Of a DNA stretch of 64,000 bases, positions 48,901 through 63,900 are shown piece after piece. Positions within the stretch are counted from its first letter, which is position 1. Every line of letters begins with the position of its first letter. The translations under genes and the position numbers were made by a program. This DNA comes from Patiria miniata. Lineage: Eukaryota > Echinodermata > Asteroidea > Valvatida > Asterinidae. The stretch lies in assembly GCF_015706575.1 (NCBI RefSeq), contig NW_024037072.1:28335162-28399161 (forward strand), written 5' to 3'. The notes below the pieces were generated by a model. It was not told where the DNA came from, did not search any database, and saw only the letters and a list, made by a program, of their open reading frames with translations.

Positions 48901-51900
48901 AACACAACTCAGTTCAACTGGGACATTTTTAGACTCAAGTTCGCCTCGTCAGACAAAACCATCCCTCAGGCTGATGTTTTGGTAAATTTTACAGACACCA
49001 CCTTTGTGAATTTTCGGACCTTCCATTTCTTGACATAACAAGTCATAATGACTAAAAACACCAATTATGTACTGGATGAATTTGTGGTTCATCAACACAA
49101 AGGTTTGAGCCCAATTAGTGAGGAAAGTGTATTGTGTTGTGTATGGCCTCTCCCTCAATCCTGGGGCCTGGGGTCTCCCCATACTTTTTCAGGCCCTGGT
49201 TGGTTGAGGTGTCTTACATAACATATGGTTTCGCCGTCCTCGCACCAAGTCCAATAATGGCTTATTATTATACAGAGAATCTTGACGCCAAGCTCCGTAC
49301 AGCCAAAGAGCTAGTTGCGGCCGGAGCTTCTCTGTCCGCCGTTGACGATGAGAACAGGACGGTCTTGCACAACGCAGTCAACGCGATTGAATCACACGTG
49401 ACCACGGAGTTTCTGGAGTTCCTTCTGGACCACAAGTTGGATGTCTTTGCTGTGGATAACTTCGGCAGGTTGCCGGTCCATTACGCAATTTACAAATACA
49501 AGTATGTTATTTGCAGCATACCTTCGATACCTCGATTTTAAATATTGTATTTGCGTTAAAAAAAACCGGAAAATGCAAAGTGTTCCGAACGATTTAGTTT
49601 GTCCCCAAACGTTTCAAGGTGTATCTTTTTTATCATCAAATATATCAGTAAATCATTAGGAGGTGTGCAAAAAGTCCTCAGCTTCATCTCAAACTTTAAA
49701 ACCATTTTGTTGGGCCTATAATGCACGGAACAAATGACAAAAAGACTCACACGTGGCTTTATAATCAGATAGGATGATGCCCCTATTGGAAAAAAATCGA
49801 CTAAAACTTAGCTGGAATCTGCAGTGTCGGGGACTAAAAAAATCAGGCAGAGCCGAAGACTCAGACGAAACGCCTTAGTCAATACTGTTCTGATAATGCC
49901 CTCAAAATTGTAAGGTCTTAATATTACATAAAAAAAAAGCAATTTCATTCGAATATGTGAGCAGCTCTTTCACCCCCCTTTTCGGGTCTGATGGATGAAG
50001 CTAGACCTATATAAAATGACTTTTTTTTTTACCTGCAGCCCATTTGGTGAGAATAGCCCGCTCCGTGGTGGTCAGTTTAACAACGAGTCTCATCTGGATC
50101 CCATTGAGACCTTGTCATTGCTTGATTCCGCTATGGATGGTAAAAAACTAAATGTTAAGGACAAGTATGGCCGCACACCGATGCATTATGCCGCCTATAG
50201 AGGTGCCATGATCTCGGCTATGCACATCGCTGAGGTGAGTTGAGCTGTTTCAAATACACCAGATGCATGATGTAAATTCATTTCAATTAAATCCCAATTT
50301 TGCTGCTAAATCATACTGCGATGGCATCATCTGAAAAGAGAAGTCACATCGTAAAACATTTCCATTATAACAATTCAAAGTTTACATCAAACAGCGACAG
50401 AGATGGAAATAATTATGTGAACAGGGTGTATTGAACATTAGTCAGCAAAATACTAGGCTCTGCAGTCCTAACGTGAAACTCACTGAGAATTACTTCTTCA
50501 TTTAATGTACTCATCAAAAGAGGCATAGAAAAACTCTTTTGTGCAAAGGTGATTTCCATTCCCGTTTTAATTATTTGTATTCTGTTTTCTAAAAGGTCTT
50601 CTTCTAACACGGTTCTGCGGGTGTTTTTCTCTTCTTATAAAATTGTATAGATGGTTGATGATATTGATGTAGTGGATCAGGATGGACACACCCCGCTATC
50701 CTGGGCCATTCTTAACAGACAAGGAAGGTAAGTGGTAGTAGACATCCTTTGCATTTATTTCTGGTTTAAATTATTGTTAGATCTGGAGGTGCATTAAACT
50801 GCTGAAAAAGAAATATTAAACCGCGAATGTAATCAGACCCGTTGTCTGAGTTCTTTTATATACAGTCTTAGCGTATTATATGCAACAATAACACAAATCC
50901 CTTTGTCAAGCAACGAACTCGATTATTCTGCTTCGCTTAAAAAAGAGCATTTAAAAAGACATCCAGGATTGAGAAGGGTAAGGAACATTTTACTTGTCTG
51001 TTTTCTTATTGTACCCGTGCAAAATTTGATTATCTTTTCGTCAGCAAATTATGCCATGTTCTTTTGAGCAACAACGAAAAATTACCCGTGATTTTGATCT
51101 TCTTCGCTTTCTTCGCCTGTCCTTCGTGTCTCCAGCGTTGTGATATGGTTGATCCAACGAGGCGCCAACATCAATCGGGAAGTGAAGCTGGTTGGTTTGG
51201 AAAGCAGTGCCGAAGATAAGCGTTTGGAGCCTGCCCAATCAACAGATGAACCCCAGTACTGGAAATGGGAGACTCTAGAAACCCCTGACGCCCCCGATCC
51301 GCGGGCACAGACCTCAATCTTCCAGGCGGTGGTGTATGAGGAATGGCAGGGAGCTGTGTATGTTATGATGGATCGCATCGCCAAATGTGCCATCTCCTAC
51401 GCAGATGCCATCGGGGTAATGCTTCGTAGTTTATTTCTCACGATAAATGTTGGCTTCAAAAGGGGTTTGTATGTATGATTCTCAAGAATGCTCTCTTTCA
51501 TGGTGGAAAACCTTGATGCTCTGTCAATAGGTAATACATGACCCCCTGTTTAAAACTATTACGGGTGTTTTCATATTGTCATCAATGAAAACAGTGATAT
51601 GCAGTCATCCAATTTGAACAACCGTTTGGCTCGTATTTTGTTCGATTGGGGATCATTCTTCTTCAGCTGCATGTTTTTTTTTAGGCTGTTCTGGCACAAC
51701 AGAAGTTCCAACTGGCTAATGAACTGATTCGTAAAATGCGTAATCCGCTCACTCTACAGACAACGAACGACAAGGGTCAGAACCTTCTGCATCTTCTGGC
51801 TATCCATTCAGTGAAAGAAAGCCACCGTCAGCGGCAGGTCAGTGAGAAAATAAATCCCCCATTAGGCCTACTTGAACATTTTACCGAACGTGGAATTAAC

Positions 51901-54900
51901 TCAGTCTTGACTTAACCGTGCTGCTCGGCTCATCTTCTCCGTCAAATACAGCATGGACGCTACTTCTCTCATAACAAATCTTCACTGATAACCGATCCAG
52001 CAGCGTATATCATTCTAAGTTTTTTGATGATTTACAAGTGCCTACATGGTATTTCTCCTCCTTACTTGTGTGACAACGTGACAGGGCGGGACTAAGATCT
52101 TCCAATGATAACTTATTCTATCTACAGGGTGAGTAAAAAAAAACGAAACCCAAATGTCGGGACCATTGGTTTAGTGAAGTTCTGCATGCAGCACTTTCAA
52201 AATCTACGATATGAAAAACCAATTCATAAGCTTTCTTTTAGTACAACAATCATTCAAATCATTTATGTTCTTTCCAAGTTCGTAGTTTTAAACACAGCCA
52301 CCGTTTTAAAGTTCTGTGCACGGATCACAAAAAAAGGTGTGAGTTCTTTCAGCAAAACGAAAACAATTCACATACATCCTTATGTGAGTTGTTTTCGTTT
52401 TGCTGAAAGAACACTGAAACTTTTTTTGTGACCCGTGGATAGAACCTTAAAACGGCGGTTGTGTTTATCACTCCGTAACTTGAAAAGTACATGAGTGATT
52501 TGAATGATTCTTGTACTAAAAAAAGCTTATGAATTGGGCTTTCATATCCTACATTTTGAAAGTGCTACATGCAGAATTTCTCTAAAACAATGGTCCCGAC
52601 TGTAGGGTTTCGTTCTTTTTTGACTCACCCTGTATTCCTACAGGTATAAAATCCCTCGGGGATTAATTTTTCTTAAAAGCTGTCCCCAAACCATCGAACA
52701 CTATTCTCATCAACATGAGGGACGCCCTTTATCTCACCATTTTAAAGAAACGTCTTCAATGCTTCTTATTCATAACATCATAGTCCTCTCTTGTACAGCG
52801 CTTTGAGATTTTTTTATAGCGCTTTATAAATATATTTATTGTTGTTGTTGACCTACCGGCCGAATCAACAGACCTACTTTTAGTCCTTTCCATCTATTTC
52901 ACGTTTTCATTTCTAACCGGAAAGTGACTCTTCAGGCAAGTCAGTGATCCCCAATGTTCTTGTCACGAAACAACTGTTTTCTTGCACACCCTGTTAGTGC
53001 CTTGAATGTTTTTCCTTATGAAAAGTGAAGCTGATATGTATAATAGCACAAACATATAAACAGCAGCAAGGTTCGTTCCCTGACCCCTAAGTCTAAGAGC
53101 ACAACAAGAGATTTTAAAACATGTACATTTGTTGCTGTTGAGTCCAGATTGCCACAACCCTACTCCACAATGGCGTCAAACTATTCGTAACAGACTACAA
53201 GGGGTGCACGCCATTGCACTATGCTGCAGTCAACATGAACGTCGTGGTTTGCAGTGTCTTCGCGGGTAAGACACTTAGGTAGCTGTCATTAACCAAAAAT
53301 CAAATTGTGTATAAGGTGATTTCAATTCGACCTAACACCATTACTGCTAAAGTATCTGTTAATTTTCCTAAATCCACGAGCTGCAGTAAGTCTTGGGAGA
53401 AGGACCAACGAAACAAAATGTTCTATTCGCTTTTCTGTAAGCTTTCAGACTTGAACATTAATTGATTGTTTGCTATTCATTCCGTAGAGAAAGATCCAAT
53501 CGGATTCAAGAGTTGTATCACGTGTGCTGACCACAGAGGCAGGGTACCAGTGGCCTCGCTGTTCTGGAGCTTGTCGTACAACAGTACCAAAGACATTATT
53601 GAGTAGGTAGAACTCGTTGTTAATAACCTGGTGGATCATCACATGCAAAAGAAACAGTAGTAATACTAGGGTTTCGTGTCTCAAACTCGGTCAATTGTTT
53701 TGAGCTTACCAGTGGAATGAATTATTTCATCAGGTGCAAGGTTTCTTCAGATCAGAGGTGTCAAGACATAGCTTCCGTGCTGATGGTTTAATACATACCT
53801 CAACCCCCCAAAAAGAAGAGTTACTTAAACACACCCATCTAATGAGATTACCAATAAGCTGAAAGTGCATCCAATCTTACAACCTATAATGTATCAGTCT
53901 AAAAATCAGCTGTTCCTGTAGTCTATCTATAATTTTTGAACAGATTCGCTGATTAATTATGCAAGACAACCGCATCTTGACCTCTAGATTTTGATTAATC
54001 AGGGGGCGCTTTCTATGTCGGGTCTTCTGCTGTGCATGATCACTGACTGTCACAAGTGACAGTCAGTGAATCAGTCAGTCAGTCATTTAGTTATTTAGCA
54101 AATATAAATTTTTACCTTAAATTCCTCCTATTGCAACAAGATACCGGTATATCAACAAGCTCGTAATGTGAAGATTTGCGGTAACACCCCATGTAGAAAT
54201 CTCTTTTGAGAAGGTGTGTGGTTCTGAAAAGAACCGGTTGGTTGTGAAACTCGTGGCGCTACCGCAAACCTTCACTAGTTTACACTACCACCCATGCAAA
54301 GTTTTAAATTTTAGTTAATTTGTAGTGTAAATAGCAAATTCAGTTAAAGTGTAGACAGATGATGTTTTTATTTCTTTGTCATCCCACGGAAACGGATCCT
54401 CGTGGATATGATTAGCTGAGAAACGTCTTATTGTGGGGATGGATTGGTGGTTGTCGTGGGTGGAGACGTGGATCCGGGGGGGGGGGGGTTAGGGGTGGGG
54501 ATTAAAGTGTCTTGTTTAACGACTTTTTTCATTCGCATTCCAGACTGATACGACAACATAACGGAAGCTTTGATGTGTGCACAGCCTTCCCCAACGTTAG
54601 CCTGCTCATTAGAAAGCGACTAACACGCTCAGAATCCCTGCAGGATTGGTACCACAATCTACCAGACGAGAAGACGATTGACGTAACACCGCTGATCCTC
54701 ATGATTCTCATGAATAACTTTGCTGGTTGTCAACTGCTGGTGAAGAATGGTGCCAATCCCAATGCGACAGATAGGAATGGGGTCACACCACTCATGCATG
54801 CTGTCTTGCAGGTATAATCATACCTGAAAACAGTTATTTAAGATAACAGTATTTAGTACTATTAACCAATGATGTGTCAGGATGCGCTCGCGTAATCGCT

Positions 54901-57900
54901 TTTTTCGCACTAAGTTATGCATTTGAACTGCAGAAGATATATCGTAATCTCCAAACTTTGTTTTCTCAGAATGAAATTGCCGTTGTGAGTGTTCTTGTGG
55001 ATAAGAACTATGCGGAACCCCTGACAAGTCGCTCTGTGAAGCAGGTGTCACCATGGATAACAAATATCTGGAAGCTGAAAAGTAGGCAAAATTGGATTTA
55101 TAATGCACGCTTTAATTGCAATTTCTTGATTGCTCAGTGTTAGAAATATTTAATGCAAAGCACTTTATTGGATTAATTCAATTATCTTGACAGAGTCTGG
55201 CTCCTATTCCCGCGAAGCTACATATGCTGTTGATGAAGGCTACGAAGCGGACAGCAGTCCAAACCTCAGTCAGTGTAAGTACCAAGTTTCAATAAGCCAC
55301 TGTACCAATGACGTCAGACTTTGTTTACAGGTGCACTTTGCTATGGAGCCAGTGGGGGCCCTACGGTCCACTGAGCACAGTAGGAATGCACACACGTAAA
55401 CAAAGTGTGACGTCATTAGTACAGAGGCTTGCATGATAACCAAGCGTTCATTTATGCCGTGGTGTTTAAAATGCAACTATTTTTCTTTTTAGTATATCAT
55501 CATTTATATTGGTGGCATCCTTTGTGTTTTTACAGTTCCGAAGTGTGAAAAGACCAGCAGCATCAACTTAGACGCTGTTGACTCGCAGGGCCGGACTGCA
55601 GTTCACTACCTGATGAAGACCTGTGATTATGGCACCTACGAGAACGTAGAGATGTTAAAGTTGTTAGCACGAGTTGGTGCCAAGTTGTCTGAGCGAGATC
55701 ATCAAGGCAAGACGCCGCTGGACTACTCGATGGAGACTGGTTCACAAAAGATGGCCGCTGCTCTACAGAAACTGACAGGGGTTGATCCACAGAAACAGGT
55801 GTGTGCGTAAAAGAAAAGACTTCCAGACCTTTTTTTCCACGGAACTTGAAATCAATTTAACAAAAGTCAGTCCCCACGAATTCCATAATCTACCTTTTAT
55901 ATTGGGAAGTAAAAGACGGTTATTTAACTCCATATTGCGTAGGACTATGGGCTCCGTGCGCTAACAAAGAGGGTGCGTTTTTACCACTTTTGAGAGCTCT
56001 TGGACGGTACACCGCGTGTACGACATTATCCTGAATGTACACAAAGCTAGTCTCCCAGACTAATTACCGCCCCCAATAACTTTGGATCATTCGAAATACG
56101 CAGTGGATGGACCGGGAACCAGTCTAGGTAACCCCAACCCTCCTTTAGCGGCCGTTGAAGAAGTACTTGTACACGGAGCCCGTATAGTGTTTTCCAAGTA
56201 CTCGTAAATAATTCTTTGACGTACCAACATTAATGTGAACATTTGTTCCCATGATGCGTCGATAAGAAAGATTTATGTTTTACAGGTCTTGACAAACCTG
56301 TTATGTCATTTTTTTAAAATATTGAACAGGTTGTTCCTAAGCTTGTAAACTCTGAGTGGTTGGATGGTATTGACTTTCACTTCCCTAAACCCGATGTTGA
56401 CAATGACGCCAAGGCTATGGTTGAAGTTCTGGAAGAAGAGCGTAGCAAGACAAGACAAGCAGATGACATGAAACCCGTTGTTGATACACACTCAGATATG
56501 GCTGATTCAGGGTGAGTTACGTACGACTTCTAACAGGAAACCCCAATTTTAAACAAATGGCCTCAACATGTGATTAAAGGTGCAAGTCTTTTCTCAATTT
56601 TTACTATGTTGCATTCCAGTGTCTGGTATCGAAGCAAACAGTAAAACAAAGGCTATAAATGTGATTTCTAAAGGGCTGTGGTTAAACTAAAGTACGTTTG
56701 TTCCTAGTTATATCGTGCAAACGGGAACACGTTCAAGGTACTGGTGCACATAATCATTTGATTAATTTTCGTTTGAAGCACAAAACAATTCTCAATATCT
56801 AAGGTGTATGACAACTATCCCGTGGAAGGTTTAGCTCAGAGGTTACCGTAAATGAAAAGACAAAGATGCATTTTTGTTTGGAGGGGTGGGGGCGAGTAAC
56901 AGCATTTCTTTGGTAAGGCATGGATTGTTTCCATACGCGTTTCAGGTGGAAACATTTCACAGGGTATGTGGTAACATGATATCCTTGTTCGCGTTGAACA
57001 AGGTATTTGTAATAAGTTGCGCGTGGTGCTGTATGTGGTCCAATGGTTACGGTGTTCGGCTCGTGTGCCAAGGTACATGGTTCGAATCATGGCTTGGGCA
57101 AGGTACTTTATATACAAAGGTACTTTATATAAGTATAAATGGGTACGAACTTACGAAGGTAGAGACCATATTGCGTGGATCTCGAGCTGCTGCAGCCTGA
57201 TGAACAGGGATAATTATTGTGATGCGCATTTGATCATCTTTTTTTATTTTTATGGAACTTGCCCAATAAAAATTTATCAATTATTATTTTTATTGATAGG
57301 TCCTTTTCGGGTATTACAATATTAATCCGGTTTTTTTTCAAATTCAAATAATTATTGTTAAGAAAACATTCTGGAGCAGACCTTAAAGTTATCTTTCGGA
57401 TTTTAGGGTTGTACTTATGGACGAGGAGCAAGGTATCGGTTATGACTTAATCATGACAAAAGTTGAAGTGCAGTACGGTACAGAAGGCTTGAACAACTTC
57501 TACAAAATGCAGGTAAGACAATTTATCCGGTTGCTAAATAGTTCATAATAATATTTTCCTTATCCAATATCCCATATGTGTGTTCATAGACTATTTCATT
57601 ACTTTGATTAAACAAATATTGCCCACCATATTTCGCCATTTCCCCTAAAGTATAACAAGAGTTAAAATGCTATAATTTTTGTGGTTGAAAATAAAAGTTC
57701 CACTTGAAACAGGGTAATGTTCTATTAGAATTATTTTGTGTATAAATAAATAATGCAAAACAGGTCTTTGTTTTCTCTTATTTGCAAAGAAATAAGCGAA
57801 AACTGTTTCTCTAAAGAAGGCCTTGGAAAGATTGAAACTTCATTCTACTTGAGTGGAAAGTCACTCTCAACGACTGAAATTATAAGCACAAGTCGTTTTT

Positions 57901-60900
57901 AGAGTGAGTTTCATTTAATGGAAAAGATCGAATTTTCACTCGAGCTTCGACTGATGTGATTCTTTTTCATGGTTTTTCAGTCTGAAATAAGAGTGATTTT
58001 GAATTTATATTAGAGAGTTATGGCAGTTTTGGTGGTGGAGATTTGAGTTTGCCATGATTTTCAAAACGTTAAACAGAAAAGTCTCAAAACTATACGTGTT
58101 TGTTCTCGTTTTCTAGGACTAAAATAAAAGCCCAAAAAATTCTCCATCTATGGTCCGTGTTGCTGTTTGTTTAACTACCAAAATTTTGACCACTGACTTA
58201 AACGTAAACCTTCAAACGGCATTTTGGAGAGTGCTTGTTGACAGTACACGGCGTTGGGAAGTAACTGCGTAGAGAAAATGGTCCTGTAGGAAGCCAGATA
58301 TGGTTGTTAAAAGCCGCTGGTTTCCCTCGGAATAACTCCTGATGTGTCCTCAATTTTTGACTTTTGCCTTTTTTGGGTGTTTTCCCGATAATATTTGGAA
58401 GCATAAAACACCTGTATTTTGCAAGCTGCATCTCAATTTATTCTTTCTTTTACCATTTCCATTCACAATCATTTCTTAGTTGATCCATCAGTTGGGTAAG
58501 GACATGATTGTGTTGTTCACCCGTTGGGGCCGTATTGGCGATGATGGCAAATTCCAAAAGACACCGTTCGGCACTAAGGAAGAAGCCATCGTCGAATTCA
58601 AGAAGATATTCAAGGCAAAGAGTGGAAATGACTGGGCAAATGTCAAAAAGTAAGAATTCATTTCATTTCATTTATTTCATTTTTCGGGATACATTTGTTA
58701 CAACAAACAATAACATTAAATACTCAGAAATACACATGAACATTTGAGACAAAACATACACAATATAATATTCAACCAGCTCCCGCTGGATTACCCAAAA
58801 GAAACATGGTTTCCGGCTGTCGAGGGGCTCTCCAACTGATTAGATATGACACATTAAAAACAATGTTAATAAATTATAACTACGTAAAACTTTAAAGAAA
58901 TAAAACAATATAACAAGTCCTTAAATGAATAAAACTATGAATAAAACAAAACAATGCATTGTGTTTGAAATTGCTGTGTATACTGTAAATGAGTAAACAT
59001 AATAAAATAATTTGTTCTAGTACAAGCACCAGCTACACCCCAGGTCTGACAGATGACTCCAAAGCTGTCAATGACTACGAAAAAAACTTTCAGGTTGACC
59101 CTTTCAGTGCTGATACTCTTGAATGTGGTGAGAATCTGACCAAAGCCATTACAGAAAGCAGACGGAGGAGATGGCAAGAGTTTATCCAGTCCACAGATAT
59201 GACTCATAACAGCAGGAAAGCGTGGAAAACAGTGCGGGTTCTTGGAAATGATCTCACAAAGACTCAACCTAGGCCGCAAGTTACTGCCGACCAGGTAGCC
59301 CACCAACTCCTTGTGAACAGCCAGGGCAACCCAGACCACTATCCCAGAAGAGCCAAGCTCCCAAAGACTGCTGACACTTCAGATTTCACAAGACCTTTCT
59401 GCATGAGTGACCTATGCAGTGCTATTAAAGCCATGAAGAGCAACAAAGCAGCCGGGCTTGACGACATCCTCTGCGAGCAGATAAAACAGCTTGGACCTGC
59501 TGCGCTTGAGTGGCTGCTTGACATGTACAATGACTGTATGAGTACCAACAACATCCCTAAGGCATGGAGGAAAGCCAGAACTATTGCTCTACTCAAACCT
59601 AGCAAAGACCCAGCCAGCCCTAAGAGCTACAGGCCCATTTCGCTCTTATGCCACACTTACAAGCTGTTTGAAAGACTCGTACTCAACCGGATCGCCCCCA
59701 TTCGTGGACGAGTACCTTATCCCCCAGCAGGCAGGCTTCAGACCAGGAAAGTCCTGCACGAGCCAACTTCTGAACCTCACGCAATTCATCGAAGATGGGT
59801 ACGAGGAAGACCTGATCACTGGAGCCGCCTTTGTTGATCTCTCTGCGGCATACAAAACAGTGAACCACAGAATCCTCACCAGCAAGGTCTTTGAGATGAC
59901 AGGGGACGTGAGGCTGACAGAATTGATCCAGAATATGCTATCAAACAGGCGTTTCTTTGTGGATCTAAACGGCAACCGTAGCAGATGGCGCAGACAGAAG
60001 AACGGCCTCCCGCAAGGAAGCGTCCTTGCCCCTCTGCTAGTCAACATCTACACCAATGACCAGCCAGTACACCCCAACACCAGAGGCTTCCTGTACGCCG
60101 ATGACCTGTGCATAGCCACTCAGAAGCACTCGTTCGAAGAGGTGGAAAAGACTCTCAGTGATGCACTTGCAGATCTTACTCCGTACTACGCTGCCAACCA
60201 TCTAAGGGCCGATCCTAAAACCGACAAGAGTAGACGATCTGTACCTGTTGTGTGGAATTGCACCCCCATATATCTGACGGGCAGTCGCATCACAGATGGA
60301 GAAGCGTAAGCAGGAGAATGACCCCTTCCACCCTCTCTTCGAGCACAAACCAGCCAAAAAGAGACTGAAATCAAGGCACAGCTTCCTTCACTCTGTTGAT
60401 CCACTTGATGGTAGTGCCTGTAACCGCCGACTAACCCTCTGGTCTGATCACCTCCAGACAAGCCCACACAAGCTCTCCTTCAGCCCCAAGGAATCCCTAA
60501 CAGCAGGCTCAAGTGAGAAATGGCCCACCTGGTCGTGTCTTAACCGTCTGAGGACAGGGACCGGACGTGTGCAAAGCCCTGATGCAGAAATGGGGATATA
60601 ATGAGGATGTTGAAATCGCGTGTGACTGTGGGGCTGAACAGTCCATGGACCACCTGCTGGTCTGCCCTCACCTGCCAGAACCCTGCACCCACGAGGACCT
60701 AGAGAAGTTCAACCCCCGAGCGAGATCCTGTACTCAACACTGGGCGGGAGTGGTGTGATGACTCGAGAAAAAGAAGAAGCCAAAAAATGGGCTACTTTAG
60801 AATAAATAAATAAATATAAAATAGTAAATAATAGTGAAAACAAACAAACACCCCCAACTGAGCAACAAACAACCCAGTTCCCCTACAAACATAGTAAAAC

Positions 60901-63900
60901 ATACTGTGGCGCAAATTACTATAGCAGCGTAGTCTAGAGAGGGCGCGCTCGCGGCTGTGGGCCCTATATAAGGCCCCGGGGCAGTTGCGAGACGTCATCT
61001 GTAGACTCAGCTCAGGTATACACAGCTCAGTAGACCGAGCGTACGCCGAGATCATCTGCGGGGAAGAGACGGTAGGCAAATTAGCTCGCGCGCGCTGACG
61101 GGCGTGTGCTGGGTGGTGCGGTGAAGTCGGGCTGGCATAAGGAGGCACGGAGTCCGCGGAGGCTACTGGAGGCGGAGCGACACACAGCGATCTGCCGATT
61201 GTAACGTGACGGAGCCGGAAGGGCGCGCTCATCTACCCGCCGCCTCGAGGAAGGATTGCGACTGGAAACGGTCGAGGGCGGGAGAGTGGAGGCGCACAGG
61301 AACGCTGGAGGCGTACGGTTCTTACCCGGGATTCAGAGGCTATCCCCAGCCAGGCATTGCCGTGCTGCCCAGCACTGCCTTACCGTAGCGGCTAATGCGA
61401 GGCTACCCCTACAGAGATAATTGAGAGGCTCAGAGACAATCACTTATTAGAGGCTAACATTATAATTTAACGAGAGGTCCATCATATGACATGATTCTAT
61501 GTAAATAAATCAATCAGTAATTGAGGTCATTGACTGTTGTGTACTTAATTGTCTGTCCTTGTCCATCTTTGAGGTTGAGGGGCGTGGGTGAGTGCTGCTA
61601 CGCGTATAGGGCGGTATATTTCCATCCAAACGGGCCTGCATTCCCGGCTGCTGGGGTACTGATCCTAAGCTAGGTTGTCTGGGTAAAGGGACTACGGATC
61701 GGGTCACAGATATTCCCGCCACAATACAAACAAACAAACACCCCAGCAAACACCCCAAACAAACACCCCAACAAACAAACCAAAAAACAGACAAACAACC
61801 GAACAAACAAATGGTGACCTATAGTAAATTCAAGCGACAGTGCTTTAAAAACACTATGAATGTCATCGATAGAAAATATCAATATTAGGGCAAAACCTTG
61901 GAGGTCAAGCAAATGTGAGTTTTGTGGAATCTATTGCAGTCATGCGCTCTGGATCAGTTTAAACTGGATCAGTTTAACCTGGAATCTGAATCCAAAATCG
62001 TTCCGTCTTGTTCCGGTTCAAAAATGACTGCTGTTGGTATAAAGCAAAGTGGGATTTATCTAGGTCATTTTGACCCAAAACAATGTCATTTTTGACCCGG
62101 AAAAGGACTGAGAAAATGTGGATTTAGAATACGGGTCAAAGTTCGCGTTTTAAGTTTAACTGAAACATATAGGCCTGCATGATAAAAACATAGGGACGTA
62201 CGAATTAGCATCTATGTTTTCAGGAATGTATTTTAAATTAGGCTTTTGAAGTATAGCTGTGATGTTATTGCTTTACTTCATTACACGTGCACTTTGACAA
62301 CTAATCTCAATTTTTTTTCCGCACTGTAACAGCTTTCAGAAGAAGCCCAAGAAGTACATGCTGGTTGAAGTAGACCCATGGAGGGCGAAAAGGAACGAAG
62401 CAATCAAGGAATTCGAGTTTGATTTGGAGTCACCAGTGCCATCCAAACTATCCCAAGATGTACAGCATCTTTTGCTTAAGATGGTGAGCGCTAAAAACTG
62501 TGATAGAATGCATGAGTCGAATGTCAAGGATGGGTGTGTTACAAATCATGATAATACGAATCATATCATCAGCAGTGATGACAATGATGACAATGCTTAT
62601 TGACGATCGCTATAATTATGACAGATTGTTTTATGAACTTGATATGATATTGATGTTTAATTATTTATTCTGACCCTCCTCTTCAGACGAAGCCTCAGGC
62701 TCTGAGAATGGCTCTTGGGGAAACAGGGGTAGACGCTTCCATCATGAATTTCAGCCACCTGTCGAGAGACGTGCTGCAAAAAGCCATTGACATCTTGGAC
62801 AAACTCAGGTAAATACTTAGAATCCTCAGCATTGCAGTATAACAGTGGCACCAAACCAGCTTCATGGGGAAGGTACAAAGGAGACTGGTTTCTCAACTGT
62901 GAAAAAAAAATTAGTGTCATTAAAAGAGAATTTTGCTTGCGATGCGCCGGTAAAAAAATTCTCGACTTTTAGTCATTGAAATTAGAACAATAATGGAGGG
63001 AACGCTGGAACAATCAATCGGCGTCATACAAATATTAAGTGGTTGCTTGTTTAATTAACATGTTATTTAGGCACAATTTGGACAAGACGTTAGCTCATGC
63101 CGGTTCAATGATACTAAACCATTGCCCCCTGACTCCACCTTTATGCAAAAGGTCTATACAGGGTGAGTAAAAAAAATAAAAATTGCTACACCAATGAAGC
63201 ATGTATTAAACGAAACATTACTTCGGACTGAAATTGATCGATGCTATCAGACTTTATTCCTGTTGTACTAAAATAACCCATTTTTACAGCAGTCTACGGA
63301 ATGGTAAGTGCATTGAGGCTATTCAGCTTTCTAAGAACAACAGATTACTACACACAAGCATTTAACTACAAAATAAATAGTTTGAGTCAAGGTCTGAAAC
63401 CGTTTTCTTCTGAAAACGAGGTTTCTGAAATGGTGATGGTGCTTTTTGTTGCTGTTTTTGCATTTGCAAATTTTTATTCATTATTTCGTGAAGGCACAAA
63501 CGTCCTTGAGGTCCACTGTATTGAAAGGTTACTCAGCATTGTGTGTAAATGATGAAACAAGCGGTATTTCTATTAACGTAGATTATGACTTATGATTAGA
63601 TTGAAAACATTAAGTGTAATTGTCACAGTTACCAGCCGATGTTCCATCATCCACCGAATATTCAAGTGTGTGTCGATTGATTTGTTCCTTTGTAATTATC
63701 TTGGTCTTTTTACAAAAATATATATTCATAAGATGGAATTTTGCATCGGGGTGATGTAAATCAAATTAGGTTTTGCCCTTCACCGACGTATATAAACACT
63801 GTATACTCGGTGTGTTACCTCCCGAGTGAAAATTGGGAAAAAATCTCTCCGGTGGAACTCGAACCCACGACCAGGCGCGGTTCTGCATTAGCAAAAGAAG

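Noticed and set aside
57017-57115. Functional tRNA gene
   Set aside because: A and B boxes are present but the stems do not pair and the sequence continues as a repeat; a SINE fragment explains it better.
62358-62603. Reading PARP exon 39 onward as an open frame to 62603
   Set aside because: The frame past 62483 loses PARP similarity and becomes Asp/Asn-rich; a GTGAGC donor at 62484 joins exon 40 in phase with clear family similarity.
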